From: Treponema sp.
GTDB taxonomy: Bacteria > Spirochaetota > Spirochaetia > Treponematales > Breznakiellaceae
Assembly: GCA_031275035.1 (NCBI GenBank)
Contig: JAISPH010000093.1
Coordinates: 1 to 11,462 of the forward strand
Length of the DNA: 11,462 bases
Reading direction: 5' to 3'
Shown: piece by piece, positions 1-6,342 of the stretch
Layout: each line of letters opens with the position of its first letter
How positions within the stretch are numbered: position 1 is the first letter of the stretch
Notes under the pieces: generated by a model
What the model was told of the DNA's origin: nothing
The model's input: the letters and a program-made list of their open reading frames with translations, nothing else
Database searches by the model: none
Position numbers and translations under genes: made by a program

Positions 1-61
1 TAAGCTGTTCCCCCTCCAGGGAACAGGCTAGCATGTTGCCTTCTTTGCTGAACAGCGCCAT
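1..61 (-). CDS. N-terminal 20 codons of an unidentified protein, cut by window edge
   Basis: Reading leftward, an ATG at 61-59 opens a frame that stays open to the window edge and begins MALFSKEGNMLACSLEGEQL. A strong Shine-Dalgarno sequence AAGGAGA (67-73) sits five bases upstream, which is the main reason to call a gene. It lies on the same strand as the GH2 hydrolase, 165 bases beyond that gene's stop, so it may be the next gene of the sugar-use operon. The opening is faintly like family 31 glycosidases that begin with a short beta-rich segment, but 20 residues cannot identify a family. No signal peptide is visible. Confidence 0.65.
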   Translation of the reverse strand, partial: MALFSKEGNMLACSLEGEQL

Positions 62-85
62 AGTATTCTCCTTTATAATACCACT

Positions 86-124
86 GAGCTTTTCCCAAAA
101 CCCGGTTGGTTTTGGGAAAAGCTC
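86..124. repeat. Perfect 17-bp inverted repeat (hairpin)
   Basis: The arms at 86-102 and 108-124 are perfect reverse complements (GAGCTTTTCCCAAAACC) around a five-base loop. It lies just upstream of the ribosome binding site of the left-edge gene and downstream of the GH2 stop. No T-run follows directly on the minus strand, so it may be a processing or stability element rather than a terminator. The core TTTCCCAAAA recurs in the hairpin at 185-215. Confidence 0.8.
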
Positions 125-126
125 TT

Positions 127-168
127 GAAAAAGCGGTCTAATCGGACTAAAGTCCGGCCCGCTTTTTC
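127..168 (-). terminator. Probable (bidirectional) intrinsic terminator after GH2
   Basis: GAAAAAGCGG (127-136) pairs with CCGCTTTTTC (159-168), and a second hairpin CGGACT/AGTCCG (143-148, 151-156) is nested in the loop. On the minus strand the stem ends in a T-run shortly after the GH2 stop codon, as expected of an intrinsic terminator. The plus strand has the same feature, so it could act both ways. Efficiency is unknown, and the next minus-strand gene may be reached by read-through. Confidence 0.5.
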
Positions 169-184
169 ATATAAATCTAAGGTT

Positions 185-215
185 GCTTTCCCAAAAACTG
201 AAGTTTTGGGAAAGC
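185..215. repeat. Hairpin sharing its core with the 86-124 repeat
   Basis: The arms at 185-199 and 202-215 pair with a single bulged A and a two-base centre. The stem GCTTTCCCAAAA/TTTTGGGAAAGC repeats the core of the hairpin at 86-124. It lies 12 bases past the GH2 stop and may protect the 3' end of that transcript. Confidence 0.65.
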
Positions 216-226
216 CTCCAACTTTA

Positions 227-2623
227 TTAATTCACCGTGATACGGGCGGGGATAAAACCTTCCGCCGACGCGGTCAGGATCGTTTCCGGGATCCGGGTTT
301 TTTCGGCAAGGACATAGATGAGCAGTTTTCCCTGGTACGCCCGCCGCCGGGGCGCGGCATATTCGGAACAGTCGGAAAGATCCCCGTTCTCAAGGCCCGC
401 AATTTTGCCCGGTCCCGCCAGGGAAACGGAAATCATGGGGGCTTCGCCGGTACAGAGGCGGCCCTTTTCATCGAGAACCTCCGCTTCAATCTGGAAGAGC
501 CGGTATTTGGATTCCCCCCTTTCCGGCAGGGGCGGGTTTCGGGGCCGCCAGAGGGCCAGGCGGATTTGAACCCCCGGCAGGGTGGATTCAAGGGAATCCT
601 CCGCCATGCCGCGGCCCCCGCTTGCCTCTGCCCGGAGGCTGCCCCGGACAAAGGGGAGCTCCCAGGACAGGTACTCCTGGCCGGGGCTGCGTTTCCGGAT
701 GCCCCGGCTTTCACCGTTGCAGAAAAGTTCCGCCCTCTGGAGGTTGGTATACCCAATGACCTCCACCCGGTCTCCCGGCAGGTAATTCCATGAACGGAAA
801 AGGCCTTCCCCGCGGTCTCCCGGCGGATCCCCCCCGTCCGGGGCCGGGCGGGTAACGAGGTACACAAAGGGTTCCCCCGTCCAGAGGCTTTTGCGGCGGT
901 ACCAGGCGGTTTTTTCCCGGCCCGCCAGATCCAGCAGCCCCGCGGCGGAACCCCGGACGGGCCAGCCCCTGGCCTCTCCCATATAATCAATGCCGGTCCA
1001 TAAAAACTGGCCGCTGATAAAGGGGTTCTCTTCCACCGCTTTCCAGGCCGCAAAGCTGTGGCCGTTTTCGCTGCCGATGATGGGCAGTTGGGGAAAACGC
1101 CGGTGATCTTCCCGGTATAAGGGTTCTTTGTAGTTATAGCCCGCCGCATCAAGGGAATCGAAGAAGCCTATGCGGGAGGACAATTCCGGGAAGGCCGCCG
1201 CGGCGAGTACGGGCCGGGTTCGGTCATGCTTTTTTACGATCCCCGCAAGTTCGGCGGCCAAAAAACGCAGCCGTTCCATATTCGGTTTGCCGGGATTGTA
1301 CGCCATTTCCTCCTTCGGCTTGCTGGCGTCGTTGTTTCCGGTCATCTCCCGGAAAAGGGGATGGACGTAAGGATCGTTGGGGTAGTCTATTTCGTTGCCG
1401 ATGCTCCACAGAATAATCGAAGGATGATTCCGGCCCCGGATCACCATGTCCGCCAGATCCTGTTCGTGCCAGAGGGGAAAATCTTCATAATACCCTTCGT
1501 GAACCGGGGGATACACATTATGGCCGCGGGACCATTTGTTTTTGCAGCCCTCCCATTCGTCAAACGCTTCTTCCATTACCAAAAAACCCAGCTCATCGCA
1601 GAGATCGTATAACTCATCCATGTGGGGATTATGGCTCATGCGGATTGCGTTGCACCCGGCGGCCTTTAATTTTTCGAGCCGCCGCCGCCATACGCCGGGC
1701 CATACCGCCGTGCCCAGGCAGCCTGCGTCGTCGTGGACGCAGACCCCCTTGATTTTACGGGGCTCCCCGTTCAGGAAAAATCCCCGGTCCGGGTCAAAGG
1801 CGATTGACCGGATTCCCGCCCTGATGCTTAAGGCGGTATGGAGCCTTTGCATTCCGCCCTTTGCCGGGGCGGAGAGGCCCGGGGTGATGGTATACAACGC
1901 AGGGGTTTCGGGAGACCAGAGCCGCGGCCCGGCAATCTTCACTTCAAGGGTAACGGGTTTCCGCTGGCCGGCGGCAAGGCCGCCAAGACCGGCGCTCTGT
2001 ATGTTGGCGGCGCCGTCCGGCCCTTCCAGGGCAAGGTCCGCGGTAAGCGCGGCCAGATCCGTTTCGCCGCCGTTGACGGCTTCGGCGGACAGGACAAAGG
2101 CCGCTTCGCCGCCGGCGAGGATTTTGCTTTCGATGACGATGCTCTTTTGGGGAAAAAATACCGGGTCCTGGAATACAAGGTACGCCTTTCTGAATATGCC
2201 CGACCCCGTATACCACCGGGAGTCCGCAATGTCCCGGTGATCCGCCCTGAGGGCTATGATGTTGCCGCCGCTTTCGTGGAGGCAATGGGTAATGTCAAAA
2301 TCAAAGCCGCAAAAACCGGAGGCCCGGCCGCCCAGGTAATAACTGTTGCACCATACCTGGCAGCGTTTATACACCCCGTCAAAGTGGAGGTATACCCTGC
2401 GGCCCTTTTCCGCCGGGGCGGCGGAGAACGCCGTGCGGTACCAGCCCACGCCGCCGGGCAGGTATCCGGTGCCGCTTGAAAAAGCCGGGGAGAAGGGAAA
2501 GGAAACCGCCCAGTCGTGGGGGACAATCACTTCTTCCCATTCGCGATCATCAAAATCACGCCGCCACGGTTCGCCGCCCGAGTCCAGGCGGAATTTCCAG
2601 TCCTCTAGCCGGCGGACTTCCAT
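227..2623 (-). CDS. Family 2 glycoside hydrolase (beta-galactosidase-like), cytoplasmic
   Basis: This 798-residue protein hydrolyses beta-glycosides, probably cleaving oligosaccharides imported by the divergent ABC system. A jelly-roll sugar-binding domain fills about residues 1-150 (PHDW at 35-38), and an Ig-like domain follows to about 270. The TIM barrel runs from about 285 to 585 and includes RMSHNP at 328-333. The catalytic acid/base is Glu411 in WSIGNEID, and the likely nucleophile is Glu519 in IIGSENGHS. A DUF4982-like segment with WNYLPGD and YTNLQRAELFCNG lies near 614-641, and a C-terminal beta domain ends the protein. The ATG at 2623 is preferred over upstream in-frame codons because AAGGAGGT lies five bases upstream. 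No signal peptide is visible. The exact substrate (galactoside, glucuronide or mannoside) cannot be read from sequence alone. Some stretches are very GC-rich: two sixty-base lines (541-600 and 2041-2100) are about 67% GC. Confidence 0.93.
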   Translation of the reverse strand: MEVRRLEDWKFRLDSGGEPWRRDFDDREWEEVIVPHDWAVSFPFSPAFSSGTGYLPGGVGWYRTAFSAAPAEKGRRVYLHFDGVYKRCQVWCNSYYLGGRASGFCGFDFDITHCLHESGGNIIALRADHRDIADSRWYTGSGIFRKAYLVFQDPVFFPQKSIVIESKILAGGEAAFVLSAEAVNGGETDLAALTADLALEGPDGAANIQSAGLGGLAAGQRKPVTLEVKIAGPRLWSPETPALYTITPGLSAPAKGGMQRLHTALSIRAGIRSIAFDPDRGFFLNGEPRKIKGVCVHDDAGCLGTAVWPGVWRRRLEKLKAAGCNAIRMSHNPHMDELYDLCDELGFLVMEEAFDEWEGCKNKWSRGHNVYPPVHEGYYEDFPLWHEQDLADMVIRGRNHPSIILWSIGNEIDYPNDPYVHPLFREMTGNNDASKPKEEMAYNPGKPNMERLRFLAAELAGIVKKHDRTRPVLAAAAFPELSSRIGFFDSLDAAGYNYKEPLYREDHRRFPQLPIIGSENGHSFAAWKAVEENPFISGQFLWTGIDYMGEARGWPVRGSAAGLLDLAGREKTAWYRRKSLWTGEPFVYLVTRPAPDGGDPPGDRGEGLFRSWNYLPGDRVEVIGYTNLQRAELFCNGESRGIRKRSPGQEYLSWELPFVRGSLRAEASGGRGMAEDSLESTLPGVQIRLALWRPRNPPLPERGESKYRLFQIEAEVLDEKGRLCTGEAPMISVSLAGPGKIAGLENGDLSDCSEYAAPRRRAYQGKLLIYVLAEKTRIPETILTASAEGFIPARITVN

Positions 2624-2628
2624 GCTGT

Positions 2629-2636
2629 ACCTCCTT
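2629..2636 (-). promoter_or_regulatory. Ribosome binding site that fixes the GH2 start
   Basis: The minus strand reads AAGGAGGT, a near-perfect anti-16S match, five bases before the ATG at 2623-2621. The open frame continues another 34 codons upstream, but those lie across the predicted promoter and should not be translated. Confidence 0.85.
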
Positions 2637-2656
2637 ATGATACGGGAAACTGCCTT

Positions 2657-2685
2657 ATCATTGAAATAATTTTTTTTCCTGTCAA
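2657..2685 (-). promoter_or_regulatory. Sigma-70-like promoter for the GH2 gene
   Basis: The minus strand carries a perfect -35 TTGACA (2685-2680), a 17-base A/T-rich spacer with a run of eight A, and a -10 AATGAT (2662-2657, four of six consensus bases). Transcription would begin near 2650, giving a leader of about 27 bases that contains the ribosome binding site. The spacing is ideal; the -10 is the weak part. Confidence 0.6.
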
Positions 2686-2699
2686 GCGGCATGATAATA

Positions 2700-2771
2700 G
2701 TACGAAAGTACCTGCTTTTATCCAAAAAACGGTACTTTGGTAACTTGCGGCCCCACTAATCTGTGTTACCA
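2700..2771. promoter_or_regulatory. Two adjacent inverted repeats in the divergent control region
   Basis: AAAGTACC (2705-2712) pairs with GGTACTTT (2731-2738), and TGGTAAC (2738-2744) pairs with GTTACCA (2765-2771), so the two repeats touch at 2738. A third small element, GTAC-GAAA-GTAC, spans 2700-2711. They lie upstream of the GH2 promoter and ahead of the importer operon, a suitable place for a regulator controlling both. No clear -35/-10 pair for the importer was found here; GATAAT at 2693-2698 has no good -35. Binding is inferred only. Confidence 0.35.
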
Positions 2772-2842
2772 TTTTCCAGTATGGCCGGACAAAGCCGTCA
2801 ACGCCGCCGCCGGGAATCCCTTGGGGTTTTTCCGGCAGATGC

Positions 2843-2848
2843 AAGGAG
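2843..2848 (+). promoter_or_regulatory. Ribosome binding site deciding a TTG start
   Basis: AAGGAG lies six bases before the TTG at 2855. The ATG at 2864 is in another frame, and the next in-frame methionine codon would cut into the first membrane helix, so the non-ATG start is favoured. Confidence 0.75.
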
Positions 2849-2854
2849 CAATAC

Positions 2855-3757
2855 TTGAAACGGATATGGGATTACAAGACCCTGTTTTTTATGTGCGCCC
2901 CGGCGATCCTGTTCTTTTTTCTGTTCAGTTATGTTCCCCTGCCGAGCACCTATATCGCCTTTACCAAATTTAATTATTCCGACGGCATCTTCGGCAGCCC
3001 CTTTGTGGGGCTGGAAAATTTCCGCTTCCTTTTTGTTTCCGGCCAGCTTTGGATATTGCTGCGGAATACGATTCTCTATAACATCGCCTTTATTTTCCTG
3101 GGTAATGTGGTGCAGATGAGCGTCGCCATTCTTATGGGTGAAATAGCAAGCCGGTATTTCAAAAAAATAACCCAGTCCATTATGTTTCTGCCCTATTTTA
3201 TTTCATCCGTCCTGGTGAGTCTTTTGGTGTATAACCTTATCAATTTTGATTTTGGCTTTATATCAAACCTGGTGCGGAGCTGGGGCGGGGATATGCCGAA
3301 ACTCTACTCCATGCCCGAAGCCTGGCCCTTTATCATTGTTCTGGTCAATCTCTGGCGGACCACCGGCTACGGCAGCATTGTGTATTTTGCCGCCATCATG
3401 GGAATAGATTCCTCAATTATGGAAGCGGCTAGGGTGGACGGGGCCAACGGTTTCCAGCGGATCCGGTATATTATCCTGCCGAGCCTCAAGCCGACCTTCA
3501 TCATCCTGCTGCTTTTTTCCATCGGGGGAATCCTCAAGGGCAATTTTGATCTTTTTTATAATCTGGTGGGAAACAATTCGGTCCTGTTTAATACCACCGA
3601 CATTATTGAAACCTATGTGTACCGTTCGATGATCAATACCTTTAATTTTTCACAGGGAAGCGCCGTGGGCCTTTTCCAGTCGGTGGTTGGTTTTGGGATC
3701 GTTTTGACCTGTAACTACATTGTCAAAAAGATCGAGCCCGATTATTCGCTTTTTTAG
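2855..3757 (+). CDS. ABC sugar importer permease 1 (LplB / MalF-like)
   Basis: A 300-residue inner-membrane permease of the carbohydrate uptake 1 family. Hydrophobic segments near residues 11-36, 70-95, 108-130, 158-182, 213-228 and 268-290 fit six membrane helices. The cytoplasmic loop that docks the ATPase is visible as the EAA motif, EAARVDG at 190-196 followed by ILPSLKP from 207. The N-terminus, with KTLFFMCAPAILFFFLFSYVPL, is typical of LplB-type permeases for complex or oligomeric sugars. The start is TTG, set by AAGGAG six bases upstream. The second permease begins eight bases after this stop, so the two are co-translated and probably form a heterodimer. The transported sugar is unknown; the divergent GH2 gene suggests a beta-linked oligosaccharide. 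Confidence 0.93.
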   Translation: MKRIWDYKTLFFMCAPAILFFFLFSYVPLPSTYIAFTKFNYSDGIFGSPFVGLENFRFLFVSGQLWILLRNTILYNIAFIFLGNVVQMSVAILMGEIASRYFKKITQSIMFLPYFISSVLVSLLVYNLINFDFGFISNLVRSWGGDMPKLYSMPEAWPFIIVLVNLWRTTGYGSIVYFAAIMGIDSSIMEAARVDGANGFQRIRYIILPSLKPTFIILLLFSIGGILKGNFDLFYNLVGNNSVLFNTTDIIETYVYRSMINTFNFSQGSAVGLFQSVVGFGIVLTCNYIVKKIEPDYSLF

Positions 3758-3765
3758 GGGGAAAC

Positions 3766-4665
3766 ATGGCGGGAACCAGAATAAGGCTTGAACGTTCCGA
3801 TATGGCAATCCGGGGTTTTACCTACGGGTTAATCAGCGTCATGGCCCTGGCGGCCCTTGTTCCTTTCGCGCTGATCCTTGCCTCGTCCTTTAGTTCCGAA
3901 GACGCCATCCGCCTTTCGGGGTTTACCATCTGGCCGAAAGAATTTTCAACCTACGCCTATGGATTGCTGTTCCGTTCTCCCAAACAAATCGGCGGGGCGT
4001 ATATCCTGACCATATCGCTGACCTGCGTTGGAACCGGCTTTGGGCTTTTTATTATCGCCATGACCGGGTACGCCCTGCAGAGAAGGGACTTTCCCTTTCG
4101 GAACGTCATCACCTTTTATATTTACTTTACCTCCCTTTTTTCCGTGGGCCTGGTTCCTTTTTATATGACCATGACCCAGATATACAAACTCAAGGATAAT
4201 TATCTGGCGATTTTGCTGCCCCTGATGATGAACCCCTGGCTTATTATCCTGATGAGGAATTTTGCCAAAGCGGTTCCCCATGAAATAACCGAGTCGGGCA
4301 AGATGGACGGGGCGGGGGATTTTACCATTTTTATACGCCTGGTGCTTCCCATGCTTACCCCGGCGCTGGCTACCATCGGCCTCTTTATCGCCATCGGTTA
4401 CTGGAACGAATGGTACTATTCTTCCCTGTTCCTCAGTTCCAATGTGGAATACCGGCCCCTGCAATACCAGCTCTACCGGGTTATTAACCAGGTGGCGGCC
4501 CTGAAAAATTCCGTGGCCGGATCGGTGGTGAGCCTTTCCAATATCCCCGCCGAAACCCTTAAAATGGCGACCGCGGTGGTCGCCACCGGTCCGCTTATTC
4601 TGGTTTATCCCTTTGTGCAGAAATATTTTGTATCCGGTATTACGGTCGGCGCGGTAAAGGGATAA
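3766..4665 (+). CDS. ABC sugar importer permease 2 (YtcP / MalG-like)
   Basis: A 299-residue partner permease. Hydrophobic stretches near residues 18-40, 78-101, 113-138, 147-165, 196-214 and 268-285 fit six helices. The EAA loop is degenerate, reading ESGKMDGAG from Glu176 and ending at Leu194-Pro195, as is common in YtcP-type members. The ATG at 3766 follows an AGGGGG ribosome binding site that overlaps the end of the previous gene. A second in-frame Met at residue 13 lacks such a site. The gene ends in a VGAVKG tail typical of this family. No ATP-binding subunit is encoded next to it, which fits importers energised by a shared MsmX-type ATPase. Confidence 0.93.
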   Translation: MAGTRIRLERSDMAIRGFTYGLISVMALAALVPFALILASSFSSEDAIRLSGFTIWPKEFSTYAYGLLFRSPKQIGGAYILTISLTCVGTGFGLFIIAMTGYALQRRDFPFRNVITFYIYFTSLFSVGLVPFYMTMTQIYKLKDNYLAILLPLMMNPWLIILMRNFAKAVPHEITESGKMDGAGDFTIFIRLVLPMLTPALATIGLFIAIGYWNEWYYSSLFLSSNVEYRPLQYQLYRVINQVAALKNSVAGSVVSLSNIPAETLKMATAVVATGPLILVYPFVQKYFVSGITVGAVKG

Positions 4666-4669
4666 AGCG

Positions 4670-4703
4670 GGCCCGCCCGGAAACTGAAGCGTCAGGACGG
4701 GCC
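4670..4703 (+). terminator. GC-rich hairpin between permease and binding protein (possible attenuator)
   Basis: GGCCCGCCC (4670-4678) pairs with GGACGGGCC (4695-4703) with one mismatch. A run of six T at 4710-4715 follows a short distance on, which is looser than a standard intrinsic terminator. Its position between the permease genes and the binding-protein gene could set different expression levels or protect the upstream mRNA. Confidence 0.4.
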
Positions 4704-4733
4704 TGTAAATTTTTTGTATCGAAGGAGTTGATT

Positions 4734-6281
4734 ATGAAAATCAGAAACCTGGCGGCCGCTACAGCTGCGGCCTGTATCCTGCTCATGGTCTTTGGGGCCT
4801 GCGGCAAAAACAGCGGCTCATCGCCGGCGGGGGATGACCTGTCAAAGCATGTGGTGATTACCTACATGACCACCGGGGACATTCCCACCAATGAGACCGA
4901 TCTGGCCCTGAAAGAGGTGAACCGGTTGCTCACCGAAAAGGTAAACGCCGAGATAAAGATTCACTGGATTGAATGGACCAACTATGGCACAAACTACAAT
5001 CTTACCCTGGCCTCCCAGGACGGTTCCATTGACCTGGTGGGCACCGCCACGGACTGGCTCAATGCCTGGCCCAATGCCAGGGACGGCGCGTTCCTTCCCC
5101 TGAGCGAAGAGCTGCTCAAGTCCGCCGCCCCCAAAACCTGGGCCCAGGTTCCCCCGGAACACTGGGATCTCTGTAAATATAACGGCAATATTTATTTTAT
5201 CCCCGAAGACAATTATGCCCAGTGGACCAACCACGGCTTTATGTACCGGGGCGACTGGGCGCGGGAAGCGGGTCTTGTCCGGGGGGTTCATTCCTGGGAG
5301 GATCTGGGGGTCTATTTCCAGTATATAAAAGACACCAAAGACATTGTCCCCTGGGACGCCGAAGCGGCAGCCAGTTTGGTCGATTCAATGGCGGGGGGCT
5401 GGAATTCGTCCCACACGAAAAACATATTTATAGAAAATTTACGGGTATCCCTGTTTTTCGGGGAATCCGCGGAGAATCCCTATAAACTTTCCCGGTATTA
5501 TATTGAAGGGGACGAGCTGGTCAATTTTGCCCGGACCATGAAAAAATGGAGCGACGCCGGGTACTGGCGGGAAGATATTCTCAACAACCAGAGCGATACC
5601 CGGGAGAAGATGTTTGCGGGACTCACCGGCGCGGACCAGCATCATACCCATACCTGGATGCACACCGTCCGCCCCCGGATGGAGGAGCTTTTCCCCGGTT
5701 CCGATGTGGGCTTTTTCTGGTTTGGGGAAGAAACAGGAAACCTGGTGTCCCTCAATATTACCCACGGAGCCATGGCGGTGGCGGCGCGGTCGAAAAATCC
5801 ACGGCGGGCCCTCCAGGTCTACGATCTCCTCCGCAACGATCCGGAGATTTACCGGCTCTTTAACTACGGCGTTGAGGGAAGGCATTACACGGTGGAAAAC
5901 GGTAATATCCTGATCCGCCCCGAAGGGTTTGACGTAGCCATGAACGGGGTCAGCACCAATTTCTGGTGGGGCCGCAATGACGATTTGGAACTGCGTAATT
6001 CCCTTACCGCCTGGGATGCCTATGTGCCTCTGGCGGAAATATACGAAGAGGCTGCCGTTCCCTATCCCTACGGGCGGATAGTTTTCAACCTTGATCCCAT
6101 CAGCATCCAGCTGGACAACCTTTCCAATTTATACACGACCTATATGCCGCGGATTGTCTTTGGCAAAAACCCCAACCCCGAAGCGTATGTGTCCGAATTC
6201 CGGGCGGCCCTGAAAAACGCCGGCATAGAATCCGTGATGGCCGAGGTGGAATCCCAGCTTGCCGCGGTGTACGGGCAATAG
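4734..6281 (+). CDS. Extracellular solute-binding lipoprotein of the sugar importer (LipO / family 1-like)
   Basis: A 515-residue binding protein that captures the sugar outside the inner membrane and delivers it to the two permeases encoded just upstream. A signal peptide with basic MKIR and a hydrophobic core ends in the lipobox FGAC, so Cys23 is the predicted lipidated residue, followed by a Ser/Gly-rich linker. The mature part has the size and aromatic content of CUT1 binding proteins, for example NAWPNARDGAFLPL and the C-terminal YTTYMPRIVFGKNPNPEA region found in LipO-type proteins. The ATG at 4734 is chosen over a TTG six bases earlier because AAGGAG is then six bases upstream. It is separated from the permease gene by 68 bases containing a hairpin. 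The ligand cannot be named from sequence. Confidence 0.92.
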   Translation: MKIRNLAAATAAACILLMVFGACGKNSGSSPAGDDLSKHVVITYMTTGDIPTNETDLALKEVNRLLTEKVNAEIKIHWIEWTNYGTNYNLTLASQDGSIDLVGTATDWLNAWPNARDGAFLPLSEELLKSAAPKTWAQVPPEHWDLCKYNGNIYFIPEDNYAQWTNHGFMYRGDWAREAGLVRGVHSWEDLGVYFQYIKDTKDIVPWDAEAAASLVDSMAGGWNSSHTKNIFIENLRVSLFFGESAENPYKLSRYYIEGDELVNFARTMKKWSDAGYWREDILNNQSDTREKMFAGLTGADQHHTHTWMHTVRPRMEELFPGSDVGFFWFGEETGNLVSLNITHGAMAVAARSKNPRRALQVYDLLRNDPEIYRLFNYGVEGRHYTVENGNILIRPEGFDVAMNGVSTNFWWGRNDDLELRNSLTAWDAYVPLAEIYEEAAVPYPYGRIVFNLDPISIQLDNLSNLYTTYMPRIVFGKNPNPEAYVSEFRAALKNAGIESVMAEVESQLAAVYGQ

Positions 6282-6292
6282 GGGAGAAAAGG

Positions 6293-6321
6293 GGCGCCCC
6301 GAACCCGGCGGGTGGGGCGCC
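6293..6321. terminator. Strong hairpin between convergent genes
   Basis: GGCGCCCC (6293-6300) pairs with GGGGCGCC (6314-6321), and an inner ACCC/GGGT stem (6303-6306, 6310-6313) extends it past a two-base bulge. It begins 12 bases after the binding-protein stop and lies 22 bases before the end of the convergent CotH gene. No long T-run follows on either strand, so it may act as a weak two-way terminator or as a 3'-end block. Confidence 0.5.
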
Positions 6322-6342
6322 TTATCGGCAAAGACTTTCTTG

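Noticed and set aside
125..793. Plus-strand 222-codon frame opposite the GH2 gene
   Set aside because: A shadow of the GC-rich GH2 reading frame; the GH2 protein has clear catalytic motifs and this one has none.
2624..2725. 34-residue N-terminal extension of GH2
   Set aside because: It would be translated across the predicted promoter and ribosome binding site, and the GH2 family begins near the ATG at 2623.
4681..4689. AAACTGAAG shared between this hairpin loop and the hairpin near 195-203
   Set aside because: Nine bases in two unrelated hairpins is not enough to claim a common element.
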